Shown here piece after piece: positions 1 to 9,760 of a stretch of DNA of 48,111 nt; positions within the stretch are counted from its first letter, which is position 1; every line of letters begins with the position of its first letter. Origin of the DNA: Alphaproteobacteria bacterium (lineage in GTDB: Bacteria; Pseudomonadota; Alphaproteobacteria; JAEUKQ01); assembly GCA_016794225.1 (NCBI GenBank), contig JAEUKQ010000004.1, forward strand, positions 22,177-70,287. Reading direction: 5' to 3'. Below the pieces are notes generated by a model. That model searched no databases, had not been told where the DNA came from, and saw only the letters and a program-made list of their open reading frames with translations. The position numbers and the translations under genes were made by a program.

Positions 1-77
1 AATCCCCACAGCACTCTTTAACGTTCTGATCCTCGCTTTGTACGCTACTCAGTTTAAAAGCTTTTTTAACTTCAGGG

Positions 78-105
78 TTGTCCTTAATGGGTTAAGCCTT
101 ATATT
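78..105 (+). promoter_or_regulatory. Candidate sigma70-type promoter for folE
   Basis: TTGTCC (78-83) and TATATT (100-105) are separated by 16 bases. A transcript starting near 112 would leave a leader of about 34 bases before the ATG at 146. It would leave almost none before the alternative TTG at 116. Identified by eye only; one -35 base pair beyond TTG matches the consensus. Bases 1-77 hold nothing I can support. Confidence 0.35.
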
Positions 106-145
106 TTAATATTGATTGAAGTTGTTGAAAAAAGAAAGTAAAGAA

Positions 146-796
146 ATGAAAGAAGTTAAAAAACGTACAACCCAGCAGAAACCTACAAAAGAAATAGATA
201 GTATCGTGAAAAACAGCCAATTACGTCCGACCCGCCAAGAAGCAGAAGAAGCTGTTCGTACACTTATTCGCTGGGCTGGAGACAACCCAGAAAGGGAAGG
301 GTTGTTGGAAACTCCCAAAAGGGTTACAAAGGCGTACGCAGAATTTTTTGCTGGATATCAAGAAAATCCTGAACAAATCTTATCGCGTACTTTCGATGAG
401 GTTGAAGGGTACGACGAGATTGTTTTGTTGCGTGATATTCGGTTTGAGTCGCACTGTGAACATCATTTGGTACCAATTATTGGCAAAGCACACATAGCTT
501 ATCTACCGGCTACAAAGGTTGTTGGTATCAGCAAGTTAGCGCGGTTGGTGGATGCCTTTGCGAAAAGGCTACAAATCCAAGAAAAATTGACTGTTCAAAT
601 CGCACAGACCCTGCAACAAGCATTGAAGCCAAAAGGTGTGGCTGTGGTTATCGAATCGGATCACGCTTGCATGACAACACGCGGTGTTCACAAACCCGGT
701 GTTAAAATGATTACATCACGTATGATGGGCGTTTTTAAAACTGACCTTGAAAAACGCAAAGAATTTTATACGCTGGCCGGTATTTCAGGTTCCTAG
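146..796 (+). CDS. folE: GTP cyclohydrolase I (FolE, type I)
   Basis: Converts GTP to 7,8-dihydroneopterin triphosphate, the first step of tetrahydrofolate synthesis, in the cytoplasm. From the ATG at 146 the protein has 216 residues, close to the usual ~220. The zinc ligands are visible in CEHH (Cys104, His107) and in [11 protein letters not shown] (Cys175). The [11 protein letters not shown] stretch is also typical of the family. The frame stays open upstream to a TTG at 116, but that start has no Shine-Dalgarno sequence and lies almost on the predicted transcription start. AGAAAG precedes the ATG instead. The N-terminal ~30 residues are lysine-rich and variable. The gene is convergent with kdpD, with 20 bases between the stops and no obvious terminator hairpin. 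Confidence 0.95.
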   Translation: MKEVKKRTTQQKPTKEIDSIVKNSQLRPTRQEAEEAVRTLIRWAGDNPEREGLLETPKRVTKAYAEFFAGYQENPEQILSRTFDEVEGYDEIVLLRDIRFESHCEHHLVPIIGKAHIAYLPATKVVGISKLARLVDAFAKRLQIQEKLTVQIAQTLQQALKPKGVAVVIESDHACMTTRGVHKPGVKMITSRMMGVFKTDLEKRKEFYTLAGISGS

Positions 797-816
797 GATC
801 CTTGGTTAAGATAACT

Positions 817-3393
817 TTACTTTTCCATCAACAAAGGTAGTTGCATTTCAAGCAAGAAGGGGGTTTTCTCGACGTTTAACGATCCTTGGTGAAGTTCAAA
901 AATAATACGCGCAACCGATATTGCCAAATTATTTTGTGGGGCAGAGTTATTTTGATGATGGTTGTTAAATTCTATTGTCCAACATACAAAACCTTTCTTG
1001 TATGAAACTTCACCTTTTACAAAAGGTCCATAGATTCTGTTAATCTCAAGTATGTTTGCCAATGCTTTTTGAAGCAAAGCTGCATCTACAAGAACCAAGC
1101 GATTGGCGTCAAAATCTTGGTGGTTCCAGATAATTGAATCAGTGGTTGTTTGCGTTTCTAGCGTTTTAGAAACCAGCAAATCCAGTTCATGAACTGATAA
1201 TGTTTGATCATTAAAGATAATCTTTTTTTGTTCATAATTACCAAGAAATTGTAGGTTTTGTACAAACCGGTCGATATCTTGAAGACTTTTGCTAAGCTTA
1301 ACATATTCCATTTGTTGGTGATCAAGGGGCAGGGACGTTGCCTGTATGCGCATTTGCTTTAGAAATGGTTCAAGATCTTGGGTAATCCAGGACAGAAATA
1401 AAGATCGGAAACGGCCAGTTTCAGAAAATATTTTAGCCTGATCTATATCTTCAGCAAGATGAACACGTTCAACCGCTACGGCAATCTGGTCAGCAAGTGC
1501 ATCAAGCAATCTTCTCTCTTCAGGGCGTAATAAAAGTTCTTCGTCATCACGGTATAACCCAAGCAAGCCCACTTGACCGCGCTCGGTTCGCAATGGAATA
1601 AAAAGCCTTTTGGCACCGGGCAATGTGTCTGTTCCCGGTCCGGTCATTGTATCGTGATCCCATGCCCATTTAGCTGCGGCATAATCAGAGGATTCAAGAA
1701 CCTCTTGTGTGGGATAACTTGATCTAATCGTTAGCTTGTCACCTTCTGGTTGTAACAAAACAACTTGCGCTTTTAGCATATCAGCTATTTGCCGACTGGC
1801 TGCATCCAATAAATCATCAACATCACCAATCGCTGCAATCTTGCGGCTAAAATTATATAAATCAGTAGTTGTTTTGGCCCGTTCTTGTGCACTTTTTGCT
1901 TGGTTTCTTAGGCGAACATTAAGTTTACTCGCTAAAATGGACACCAGCAATAAAAACCCGAAAGTAACAAAATTTAGGGGTTCTGCAATGGTTAAGGTAT
2001 AATAAGGCGGTGTTAAAAAATAATTATACGCAAGCGCACTTAAAGCTGATGCATAAAGCGCTGGCCCAAGACCAAAACGTGTTGATGCGCCAAAAACCGC
2101 TGCCAGAAAAAAGATTGCCAAATCCCGATTTTGTCCGGCTGAATGCAAAAGCCAGCTTATTAATAGCGCTAGTCCTACAAAACCACTTGCCATCACATAA
2201 CTAAAAAAACTTTTCATCTCATTTGGTAGGGGCTGACCGGACGGAGTGTTTCCAGATTCGGCCTGGGCAGAAATAACGTGGATGCCAATTTTTCCAGATT
2301 CACGCACGAGGTCACGAACAATAGATCCATGAAGAAATTCAAACCATTTTGACCGCGGCGATTTGCCAAGAATAATTTGGGTAATATTATTTTCACGCGC
2401 ATAATTTAGCAAATCTGAAGCTATCTGCCGCCCAGGAATAACAACGGTATCTCCACCCAATTGTTCTGCAAGTCGCAAAGATTTTGCAATACGTTCATGT
2501 GCTTCAACAGGTAATGTATGATGGCGGGTTGACTCAATATAAATTGCTACCCATTTTGCTTGGATTCTGTCTGCCATTCGTCTGGTATAGCGCACCAAAT
2601 CCTGCGAACTACTATTTTCGTTAATGCAAACCAAAATTCGTTCACCAGCAGGCCACGGGCCATCAATAGAATTGTTCTGCATGTACTGAACCATGTCATC
2701 ATCGACATGCTGGGCGGTTTGTCGTAAAGCGAGTTCCCGAAGCGCTGTTAAATTTCCTTCAGTGAAGTAGTTCTGCAAAGCCTTTTGGGCTTGATCACCC
2801 ATATAAACTTTGCCTTCTTGAACACGCCGTATCAAATCTTGAGGCGTAAGATCAATAAGTTCGATTGCGTCAGCTGTATCAATAAGTCGGTCGGGAATTG
2901 TCTCGCGAACCCGCACACTGGTAATTTGTGCAACCACATCATTGAGACTTTCGACATGCTGAATATTCAGGGTCGTATATACATCAATCCCTGCGGCCAG
3001 AATTTCCTCAACATCCATATAACGCTTTGGATGGCGACAATCGGGCGCGTTTGTGTGCGCAAATTCATCTACTAAAACAAGTTGAGGTGCACGCTTTAAA
3101 ATAGCGTCCAAATCCATTTCTTCTAACAAACGACCCTTATAATGTAGCCGCTGCCTTGGAATAATTTCCAATCCAGTGACAAATGCTTCTGTTTCCCGGC
3201 GACCATGGGTTTCGACCAGCCCAATGACAACATCCACGCCTTGTTTTTTTTGATCTTGGGCATTTTGCAACATATGATACGTTTTACCAACACCCGGAGC
3301 TGCCCCTAAAAATATTTTTAACCGACCACGTTTTTGTCTGTTTGTTTCATCAAGCAAATTGTCAGGCAACAAGTGGTTTGTGGTTTGTGGCAT
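817..3393 (-). CDS. kdpD: KdpD-type potassium sensor with a degenerate histidine-kinase half
   Basis: Membrane sensor that normally autophosphorylates and passes phosphate to KdpE to control the Kdp pump. The 858 residues are near full length. The N-terminal KdpD domain has an intact Walker A (GAAPGVGKT, residues 30-38) and a Walker-B-like LVLVDEFAH (105-113). A USP-like domain follows (~250-375), then four membrane segments (~395-495, DUF4118) and a GAF-like domain (~515-640). The transmitter half is eroded. The H-box SHDLRTPL is replaced by TQDLEPFL, so the phospho-acceptor His is Gln672. The N-box reads NILEINRIY, with Ile784 in place of the key Asn. No DxGxG or GxGLGL glycine boxes can be found before the C-terminus. 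The reading frame is uninterrupted, so this looks like a maintained pseudokinase and not a simple pseudogene. It lies 8 bases after kdpC, and no kdpE follows. Confidence 0.92.
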   Translation of the reverse strand: MPQTTNHLLPDNLLDETNRQKRGRLKIFLGAAPGVGKTYHMLQNAQDQKKQGVDVVIGLVETHGRRETEAFVTGLEIIPRQRLHYKGRLLEEMDLDAILKRAPQLVLVDEFAHTNAPDCRHPKRYMDVEEILAAGIDVYTTLNIQHVESLNDVVAQITSVRVRETIPDRLIDTADAIELIDLTPQDLIRRVQEGKVYMGDQAQKALQNYFTEGNLTALRELALRQTAQHVDDDMVQYMQNNSIDGPWPAGERILVCINENSSSQDLVRYTRRMADRIQAKWVAIYIESTRHHTLPVEAHERIAKSLRLAEQLGGDTVVIPGRQIASDLLNYARENNITQIILGKSPRSKWFEFLHGSIVRDLVRESGKIGIHVISAQAESGNTPSGQPLPNEMKSFFSYVMASGFVGLALLISWLLHSAGQNRDLAIFFLAAVFGASTRFGLGPALYASALSALAYNYFLTPPYYTLTIAEPLNFVTFGFLLLVSILASKLNVRLRNQAKSAQERAKTTTDLYNFSRKIAAIGDVDDLLDAASRQIADMLKAQVVLLQPEGDKLTIRSSYPTQEVLESSDYAAAKWAWDHDTMTGPGTDTLPGAKRLFIPLRTERGQVGLLGLYRDDEELLLRPEERRLLDALADQIAVAVERVHLAEDIDQAKIFSETGRFRSLFLSWITQDLEPFLKQMRIQATSLPLDHQQMEYVKLSKSLQDIDRFVQNLQFLGNYEQKKIIFNDQTLSVHELDLLVSKTLETQTTTDSIIWNHQDFDANRLVLVDAALLQKALANILEINRIYGPFVKGEVSYKKGFVCWTIEFNNHHQNNSAPQNNLAISVARIIFELHQGSLNVEKTPFLLEMQLPLLMEK

Positions 3394-3401
3394 GTAATTT
3401 C

Positions 3402-3983
3402 CTAGGGTTTAATGGGATAAAGCTGATCAAGAACAAGGTTTATTTGCAAAACATTTATTCTTGGTTCGCCCAAGATAAAAAAAGTTCTTGGTATGGTATT
3501 GTCTTCAATCAGTTTTAATAATTCATCTTCTGATACTTGGCGTGATCTGGCTATTCGAGGAACTTGGAAGCGTGCAGACTCTGGGGTAATGTGTGGATCA
3601 AGGTTGCTGCCTGAAACAGTTACAATGTCCATCGGAATAGGTTGAGAACTGCCTTGGTTTTTTACCAATAAATATTTAGCTTTCTCGATAACGTCCCTTA
3701 ACAGAACATGGTTTGTTTGGCCAAGATTACGTCCTATAGAAATTGCCCGGTTGTCGGTGTTGATCAGGGAAGGGCGGCCATGAAAATAATGATCTTGCTC
3801 AAAAGACTGGGCAATTAATATCGATCCTTGAGAAACACCATGATGGGTAAAAACAAAACTGCCATTTGCCTGGTTTTGGAAAAATATTTGTCCAATTAGG
3901 GTAATAAAAGCCGGGTACACTACACCTGTTAGGATCAGCAAACATCCAAAAATCAATATTGTTGTACGTAGTAGCCGGACCAT
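3402..3983 (-). CDS. kdpC: Potassium-transporting ATPase subunit C (KdpC)
   Basis: Single-span accessory subunit of the KdpFABC pump, thought to raise the ATP affinity of KdpB and stabilise the complex. The 193 residues match the usual ~190. There is one hydrophobic N-terminal segment (about residues 7-34). A periplasmic domain follows with family-like stretches such as YFHGRPS and the SGSNLDPHITPESA block. It sits 8 bases after kdpB and 8 bases before kdpD, so it is probably translated from the shared kdp mRNA. Nothing is missing compared with the family. Confidence 0.95.
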   Translation of the reverse strand: MVRLLRTTILIFGCLLILTGVVYPAFITLIGQIFFQNQANGSFVFTHHGVSQGSILIAQSFEQDHYFHGRPSLINTDNRAISIGRNLGQTNHVLLRDVIEKAKYLLVKNQGSSQPIPMDIVTVSGSNLDPHITPESARFQVPRIARSRQVSEDELLKLIEDNTIPRTFFILGEPRINVLQINLVLDQLYPIKP

Positions 3984-3991
3984 AGATAACT

Positions 3992-6055
3992 TTACACCAA
4001 TTTCAGAAAATTAATCATCAAATCAATTATTTTAATGCCAATAAAAGGAACAATAATGCCACCTAGGCCATAAATTAATATATTTCTCCTTAGAATAGAA
4101 GACGCATCCTGGTTTAAATAACGAACCCCCCGTAATGCAAGTGGTAACAAGGCAATAACAATTAAAGCATTAAAAACAATGGCCGATAGCATAGCACTTT
4201 CCGGACTAGCCAGATGCATAATATTAAGAACTTCTAGACCCGGGTAAATATCACTAAATAGGGCAGGAATAATCACAAAATATTTGGCCACGTCGTTGGT
4301 AATAGAAAAAGTTGTTAAGGCACCGCGTGTCATTAATAATTCTTTACCAATCCGCACAATTTCGATCAGTTTTGTTGGATTGCTGTCAAGATCAATCATG
4401 TTACCAGCTTCACGCGCGGCTTGTGTGCCGGTTTGCATCGCAACACCTACATCAGCCTGTGCTAATGCTGGTGCGTCGTTTGTCCCGTCGCCACACATAG
4501 CAACCAATTTACCTTTTGATTGTTCGCTGCGAATAAGTTTTAGCTTGGTTTCGGGTGTTGCCTGGGCTAGAAAGTCGTCAACACCTGCTTCTGCGGCTAT
4601 TGCGGCTGCTGTTAGTGGATTATCGCCCGTGATCATAATTGTACGAATTCCCATACGACGTAGTTCAGAAAATCGCTCGCGGATTCCGCCTTTGATAGTG
4701 TCCTTCAAATGAATAACACCCAAAAATATGTCATCCTTGGCAACTACAAGTGGTGTTCCGCCTTGTTTGGCAATCTTTTCGGTTATTTTGATCAGCTCGG
4801 TCGGCGTTTGAAATGATGATGTTTGGTTTTTTTGTTTCACAAAATCAATAATGACATCAACGGCTCCTTTGCGAACTTGATGCCCGTCAATGTCAACGCC
4901 GCTCATGCGCGTTTGTGCTTTAAAAGGAATAAAGACAGGTTGTTGTTTTAATAAGTTTTGGCCGCGCAACCCATATTTTTCTTTGGCTAACACAACAATT
5001 GACCGACCCTCAGGTGTTTCATCGCTTAAAGAAGCTAGTTGTGCGGCTTCCGCTAAATCCTGCAAGGAAGATGTTGATAAAGCAATAAATTCGTGTGCCA
5101 GCCGATTGCCAAGAGTAATAGTTCCGGTTTTATCAAGCAACAGAGTGTTGACGTCTCCAGCAGCTTCTACGGCACGACCCGAAGTTGCAAGAACATTAAG
5201 ACGAATTAGACGGTCCATGCCTGAAATGCCGATGGCCGACAACAATCCGCCAATCGTGGTTGGTATCAATAAAACAAAAAGCGCAAGCAGCATCATCAAC
5301 GATGAATCGGACCCGGCATAATGGGTGAAAGCCGGGATAGACGCTGTTGTAAATAGTAAAAACAATGTCATTCCTGACAACAGGACATTAAGTGCTATTT
5401 CATTGGGGGTTTTTTGCCGCTTTGACCCCTCAACAAGTTTAATCATACGGTCTAAAAAACTATTTCCAGCGTCTTGGGTAATACGAATCCTGATGTGATC
5501 AGAAAGAACCCTGGTTCCACCTGTTACTGCCGATCTGTCGCCGCCACTTTCGCGAATGACCGGTGCTGATTCACCGGTTATGGCTGACTCATCAACAGAA
5601 GCTATTCCCTCGATAACCTCGCCATCTCCGGGGATAAAATCACCAGCTTCAACTAACACAAGATCATTAATTTTTAACTGGGATGCCGGAATGCGTTGAA
5701 AATTTTGGGCTGCAGCATCATCAAGTTTTTTAGCCATTGTTGCTTTTTGACTGGCGCGCAGCGAATTTGCTTGGGCTTTGCCGCGACCCTCGGCCAAGGT
5801 TTCTGCAAAAAGGCCAAATATAACAGTAAGCCAAAGCCAAAACACCAGCTGTGCGTAAAAACCAGTGTTGGAAGACCCTAAATATAGGCTTTGTACCAGT
5901 AAAATGGTTGCACATAAAGTAGTAATTTCCAAAACAAACATAATTGGATTTTTAAGCGAGTAATAAGGATTCAACCTTGCTAAAGCTTGAACCATTGCTT
6001 GACCATATAGTAACAAATCTGTATTTAGGCGTTTTTTAAGTGTTTTGTTTGTCAT
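3992..6055 (-). CDS. kdpB: Potassium-transporting P-type ATPase subunit B (KdpB)
   Basis: Catalytic P-type ATPase subunit of the KdpFABC potassium pump in the inner membrane. The 687 residues match the family length. The actuator TGES loop (AITGESAPV), the phosphorylation site [11 protein letters not shown] and the hinge [19 protein letters not shown] are all intact. Hydrophobic spans occur at the N-terminus, around the SIPAFT region and at the C-terminus. The gene lies 22 bases after kdpA. By its motifs the enzyme should be active, in contrast to the neighbouring KdpD kinase domain. Confidence 0.97.
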   Translation of the reverse strand: MTNKTLKKRLNTDLLLYGQAMVQALARLNPYYSLKNPIMFVLEITTLCATILLVQSLYLGSSNTGFYAQLVFWLWLTVIFGLFAETLAEGRGKAQANSLRASQKATMAKKLDDAAAQNFQRIPASQLKINDLVLVEAGDFIPGDGEVIEGIASVDESAITGESAPVIRESGGDRSAVTGGTRVLSDHIRIRITQDAGNSFLDRMIKLVEGSKRQKTPNEIALNVLLSGMTLFLLFTTASIPAFTHYAGSDSSLMMLLALFVLLIPTTIGGLLSAIGISGMDRLIRLNVLATSGRAVEAAGDVNTLLLDKTGTITLGNRLAHEFIALSTSSLQDLAEAAQLASLSDETPEGRSIVVLAKEKYGLRGQNLLKQQPVFIPFKAQTRMSGVDIDGHQVRKGAVDVIIDFVKQKNQTSSFQTPTELIKITEKIAKQGGTPLVVAKDDIFLGVIHLKDTIKGGIRERFSELRRMGIRTIMITGDNPLTAAAIAAEAGVDDFLAQATPETKLKLIRSEQSKGKLVAMCGDGTNDAPALAQADVGVAMQTGTQAAREAGNMIDLDSNPTKLIEIVRIGKELLMTRGALTTFSITNDVAKYFVIIPALFSDIYPGLEVLNIMHLASPESAMLSAIVFNALIVIALLPLALRGVRYLNQDASSILRRNILIYGLGGIIVPFIGIKIIDLMINFLKLV

Positions 6056-6077
6056 GATGCTGGGTATATTCCGGTTA

Positions 6078-7793
6078 CTAAGGGGGGGTAGCAGATATTA
6101 ATAAAAAATGTTCAGCTATTGGACCCAACGCTAAAGCCGGTAAAAGTAACGAAAAGACAAAAATGACCCCGATTAATAAGATAATAAAAGTAAAATTATG
6201 GGTCGGTAAACTGCCAACGGTTATAGGGCTTAAGCGCTTAGCAGCAAGTGATCCGGCGATTGCAAGTACCGGTATCATCACTAATAATCGACCAAGCAGC
6301 ATGACAACAGCGCCAGTTATGTTAAAAAATGGCGTATTAGCGTTAAATCCAGCAAAAGCACTTCCATTACCGGTTGCGGTCGAGGTGTAGAAATAAAGTA
6401 ATTCGCTAAATCCATGCGCACTTGGGTTTGCCATATTTTGCGTGATATCTGGACGGTATAGAGTTAATGCCGTAAAGCTCAAGATAAGAAAAGGTATTAC
6501 TAATGTTGCCAGCACAGTCATTTTTATTTCCCGAATTTGCAGCTTATTGCCTTTATATTCGGGTGTCCTACCAACCATAAGACCAGCAATAAAAGCAGTT
6601 AAAATAACAAACAGCAGCATCCCGTAAAGCCCTGATCCTGCGCCGCCAATCAAAATACCCCCAAGCATCATATTCCATAACATGATGCCCCCGCTTAGGG
6701 GCATAAAGCTGCTGTGCATTGCGTTAACCGCACCTGTTGCGGTGGCTGTGGTTAAATTTGCATAAAATATCGAATTAAAAAGACCAAAACGTACTTCTTT
6801 GCCCTCCATATTAATGCCAGTTAAGATAATGTTATTTTCAGCAGCCATTTGCTGTAGGATGGGATTTGGCTGTTGTTCAAAGTAGTACATTAGGCCTGCG
6901 TGGATAAATAAAAGGCAGGCCATGGCTGTAAAAATAGCCCATCCCTGCCGCTGATCACCAATCATTCGACCAAAAACATTGGTCAAAGCGGCCCCAATAA
7001 TAGCCATCATCATCATCTGCAGGAAATTGCTTAAGGGTGTTGGGTTTTCATAAGGATGGGATGAATTTGTATTAAAAAATCCTCCACCATTCGTGCCAAT
7101 AATTTTGATAGCCTCTTGTGCGGCAACAGGTCCTTGCGGAATCATTTGGTTTTTCTGTTCAAGAGTTGTAACAGCAATATCACCAGAAAAATTTTGGGGT
7201 ACACCCTGCCAAATCAGAAAAATAGCTAAAATAATTGATAACGGTAATAATACATATAAAATAGCCCGAGTAACATCGACCCAAAAATTGCCAATAGTTT
7301 GTTTTTCTTGACGACTAAATCCACGAATTAGCGCAATGGCAACCACCATTCCGCTGGCGGCTGAAAAAAAGTTCTGGACAGTTAAGCCGACCATTTGCGA
7401 CAGATGGGAAAGACTTATCTCCCCACTATAATTTTGCCAGTTTGTGTTGGTTAAAAAGCTGATAGCTGTGTTTAAAGCTAAATCAGGGGACAGATTGGCA
7501 ACATGGTTTGGATTAAATGGCAAATATGCTTGTAAGCGCAAAATAGCATAAAGAACAACAAAACCAACGGCATGAAAAATTAAAAGGCACGCTATATAAG
7601 TAATCCAATGTTGCTCAACATCAGGGCGAATTCTTGCAATCTTGTAAAAAGTGGTCTCTATTTTTGCTATCTTGGGTCGCAACCAAAATTCTTCACCGCT
7701 AAAAACGCGCGTTATGTACCAACCCATGGGCTTTATGGTCGCAATCAGCAGAGTTACGTACATCAAGAACTGAAAAAGATCAGCTATACTCAT
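6078..7793 (-). CDS. kdpA: Potassium-transporting ATPase subunit A (KdpA)
   Basis: Potassium-binding, channel-like subunit of KdpFABC, related to the SKT (Trk/Ktr) channel superfamily. The 571 residues form many membrane spans. The selectivity-filter regions can be recognised as [11 protein letters not shown], the [19 protein letters not shown] block and [15 protein letters not shown]. The start ATG is preceded by AAGGAT at good spacing. kdpF ends 26 bases upstream. Length and motifs are normal. Confidence 0.97.
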   Translation of the reverse strand: MSIADLFQFLMYVTLLIATIKPMGWYITRVFSGEEFWLRPKIAKIETTFYKIARIRPDVEQHWITYIACLLIFHAVGFVVLYAILRLQAYLPFNPNHVANLSPDLALNTAISFLTNTNWQNYSGEISLSHLSQMVGLTVQNFFSAASGMVVAIALIRGFSRQEKQTIGNFWVDVTRAILYVLLPLSIILAIFLIWQGVPQNFSGDIAVTTLEQKNQMIPQGPVAAQEAIKIIGTNGGGFFNTNSSHPYENPTPLSNFLQMMMMAIIGAALTNVFGRMIGDQRQGWAIFTAMACLLFIHAGLMYYFEQQPNPILQQMAAENNIILTGINMEGKEVRFGLFNSIFYANLTTATATGAVNAMHSSFMPLSGGIMLWNMMLGGILIGGAGSGLYGMLLFVILTAFIAGLMVGRTPEYKGNKLQIREIKMTVLATLVIPFLILSFTALTLYRPDITQNMANPSAHGFSELLYFYTSTATGNGSAFAGFNANTPFFNITGAVVMLLGRLLVMIPVLAIAGSLAAKRLSPITVGSLPTHNFTFIILLIGVIFVFSLLLPALALGPIAEHFLLISATPP

Positions 7794-7819
7794 CTTATAT
7801 CCTTGGCCTTATGCTTATT

Positions 7820-7906
7820 CTAAAACCGTTCTGGCCACAACAAGGTTATTACCATATACACAAAAACTACAATAACCAACAAACCCCCTAAAATAAGGTC
7901 CAGCAC
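7820..7906 (-). CDS. kdpF: KdpF, 28-residue subunit of the Kdp potassium pump
   Basis: A 28-codon gene found by reading the leader upstream of kdpA. A GTG start (7904-7906) sits 8 bases after AAAAGG. The product is one hydrophobic helix ending in WPERF, and the PERF ending is the hallmark of KdpF (commonly LLRPERF). KdpF packs against KdpA and stabilises the complex. A second GTG lies three codons upstream, but it overlaps the AAAAGG, so the inner GTG is preferred. The stop is 26 bases before kdpA, as expected for kdpFABC. Position, length and C-terminal motif all agree. Confidence 0.85.
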   Translation of the reverse strand: MLDLILGGLLVIVVFVYMVITLLWPERF

Positions 7907-7924
7907 GGTCAGCACCTTTTCAGA

Positions 7925-8014
7925 TCAAACACGGGAACAGAAAAGCCCGTAAAGATAAAAACAAAAAAACGCCATTAGTGTGGCGCCAATCAAGATAAAA
8001 TCAAGTATAAACAT
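7925..8014 (-). CDS. 29-residue single-span membrane peptide leading the kdp operon
   Basis: The ORF runs ATG to TGA (29 residues) and ends 18 bases before kdpF. The product begins MFILDFILIG, is hydrophobic throughout with several aromatics, and ends with Cys-Ser-Arg-Val. It lies about 20 bases inside the predicted kdp transcript, and GAGG is 11 bases upstream of the ATG. Tiny hydrophobic ORFs ahead of kdpF occur in other bacteria to my recollection, usually annotated as hypothetical; I have not verified homology. It could be an extra Kdp subunit, a leader peptide or a chance ORF. Confidence 0.5.
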   Translation of the reverse strand: MFILDFILIGATLMAFFCFYLYGLFCSRV

Positions 8015-8040
8015 GGTTATTTCAGCCTCAAAACACTATC

Positions 8041-8069
8041 ATGATATTGCGATCAGGTATTTTTGTCAA
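8041..8069 (-). promoter_or_regulatory. Near-consensus sigma70 promoter of the kdp operon
   Basis: On the reverse strand, TTGACA (8069-8064) and TATCAT (8046-8041) are separated by exactly 17 bases. All six -35 bases and five of six -10 bases match the consensus. Transcription would begin near 8034, about 20 bases before the first small ORF. Such a strong core promoter is unexpected for an operon that usually depends on activation by KdpE. Confidence 0.6.
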
Positions 8070-8147
8070 ATATTGCAACCGGTGATGGTGGTAATCAGCA
8101 AAAGAACTATTGTTTTTTCAATGATTTTTACTAAGTTGGTGACCATT

Positions 8148-8166
8148 GCCAGATTTTTGGTCTGGC
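8148..8166. repeat. Inverted repeat between the kdp and glpD promoters
   Basis: GCCAGA and TCTGGC are perfect 6-base arms around a 7-base spacer (TTTTTGG). It lies 32 bases before the glpD start and about 80 bases upstream of the kdp -35. It could be an operator or a short leader hairpin for glpD. The arms are short enough to arise by chance. Confidence 0.3.
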
Positions 8167-8197
8167 TAATCATTCACAACCTTCCGCAGGATTAGGT

Positions 8198-9760
8198 ATG
8201 ACAGATCAGCAGCCAATTACCCTAACAAATAATTCCCAAGTCGCAACAGAGTTAACCTATGACTTATTAGTAATAGGCGGTGGAATTAATGGTGTGGGTG
8301 TCGCGCGGGACGCGGCTGGCCGCGGATTGCATGTATTACTGGTCGAACAGGGCGACCTTGCACAATCAACCTCGTCTGCTAGCAGTAAATTAATTCACGG
8401 TGGTTTGCGATACCTGGAATACTACGAATTCCGACTTGTACGTGAATCATTACTCGAGCGCGAGATTTTATTAAAGAACGCCCCTCATATTATTTGGCCT
8501 ATGCGTTTTATTATGCCACATAACAAGTTGTTGCGTCCAGCTTGGATGATTAGACTCGGGCTGTTTTTGTATGATCATTTGGCCCCCCGTCGCAAGCTAC
8601 CAGGGTCAAATGGAGTAAGATTGCGCAAACATCAATACGGTTATCCATTAAAGTCTAATCTGGTTAGAGGTTTTGTTTATTCAGATTGCTGGGTTCAGGA
8701 TTCGCGGTTGGTTGCACTAAATGCCAAAGATGCCCAAGATCGGGGGGCGGTTGTCAAAACTAGGACAAAATGTACAGAGGCAATTGTTGATCGGCAAGAA
8801 TGGCTAGCTACTCTGCTTGATAAACAAACTGGCCAGCAACGCCAAGTGCGTGCTAAGATGCTAATTAATACAGCAGGACCATGGGTCGATCAGTTCTTAA
8901 CACAAGCGCTACAGATTCAGCCCAAACATCGCTTAAGGCTTGTTAAGGGTAGTCATATAATTGTGCCTAAGCTATATGAAGGGTCACAGGCTTACATTTT
9001 ACAAAATAATGATCGTCGTGTTATTTTTGTCATTCCCTACGAAGAAAAATTCACCCTAATAGGAACAACTGATTTACCGGTCGATGAATCCACTCTAGAT
9101 AACATGCGTATATCACCAGAAGAGGTTAATTATTTGTGTCAGGCTGTTAATCAGTATTTTAAGACACAAATAACAGCGCGGGACGTGGTTTCAAGTTATG
9201 CCGGGGTGCGGCCGCTTTATGATGACGCCAAAGCTAATGCATCGGCAGTGACGCGGGATTATGTTTTACAGCTACATACCGATTTGGGTGCCCCATTATT
9301 GTCTGTTTATGGTGGTAAAATTACGACCTATCGGCGATTGGCCGAACATGTTATGCAAAAAATACACCCGTTTTTTCCCAACTTGGGAAAATCTTGGACC
9401 GCAAAAACACCCCTGCCAGGGGGCAATATAACCACATCATTTACTGAATTTTGTCATCAATTGTCTTTAATATATCCCTGGCTTCCTAAAGAATTGTGTT
9501 ATCGTTATGCCCGAGCATATGGCGATAATATAACTGTATTATTAAAATCGACCCATTCTATTGCTGAGCTTGGGCTTGAAATATTACCAGGTCTTTATGA
9601 ACAAGAAATTGCTTATTTAAAAAAATACGAATTTGCCAAAACAGCAGAGGATATTTTGTGGCGGCGCAGTAAATTAGGCTTACATTTGCCATCAAACGCT
9701 GTAGAGAAATTACAAAAATTTTTGGATCAGCAAAATTCTGTCTCAAAATCTGCAATCTAA
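8198..9760 (+). CDS. glpD: Aerobic glycerol-3-phosphate dehydrogenase (GlpD)
   Basis: FAD-linked, membrane-associated enzyme that oxidises sn-glycerol 3-phosphate to dihydroxyacetone phosphate and passes electrons to quinone. The 520 residues are slightly longer than the ~500 usual. The N-terminal FAD dinucleotide fold reads DLLVIGGGINGVGVARDAAGRG. It is followed by the family blocks SSASSKLIHGGLRYLE and SYAGVRPLY. The ATG is preceded by AGGATTAGGT. The gene diverges from kdp and ends overlapping the convergent nitrilase gene by 4 bases. No glpK, glpF or glpR is in the window. Confidence 0.96.
   Translation: MTDQQPITLTNNSQVATELTYDLLVIGGGINGVGVARDAAGRGLHVLLVEQGDLAQSTSSASSKLIHGGLRYLEYYEFRLVRESLLEREILLKNAPHIIWPMRFIMPHNKLLRPAWMIRLGLFLYDHLAPRRKLPGSNGVRLRKHQYGYPLKSNLVRGFVYSDCWVQDSRLVALNAKDAQDRGAVVKTRTKCTEAIVDRQEWLATLLDKQTGQQRQVRAKMLINTAGPWVDQFLTQALQIQPKHRLRLVKGSHIIVPKLYEGSQAYILQNNDRRVIFVIPYEEKFTLIGTTDLPVDESTLDNMRISPEEVNYLCQAVNQYFKTQITARDVVSSYAGVRPLYDDAKANASAVTRDYVLQLHTDLGAPLLSVYGGKITTYRRLAEHVMQKIHPFFPNLGKSWTAKTPLPGGNITTSFTEFCHQLSLIYPWLPKELCYRYARAYGDNITVLLKSTHSIAELGLEILPGLYEQEIAYLKKYEFAKTAEDILWRRSKLGLHLPSNAVEKLQKFLDQQNSVSKSAI

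Noticed and set aside
1-105. Open frames at the left edge on both strands (for example a reverse frame with PEVKKAF)
   Set aside because: No start codon or ribosome site is visible, the reverse frame has a stop just upstream, and the stretch is too short to tell coding from chance.
116-145. TTG start for folE at 116
   Set aside because: No Shine-Dalgarno, and the candidate -10 at 100-105 would leave almost no leader. The ATG at 146 fits better.
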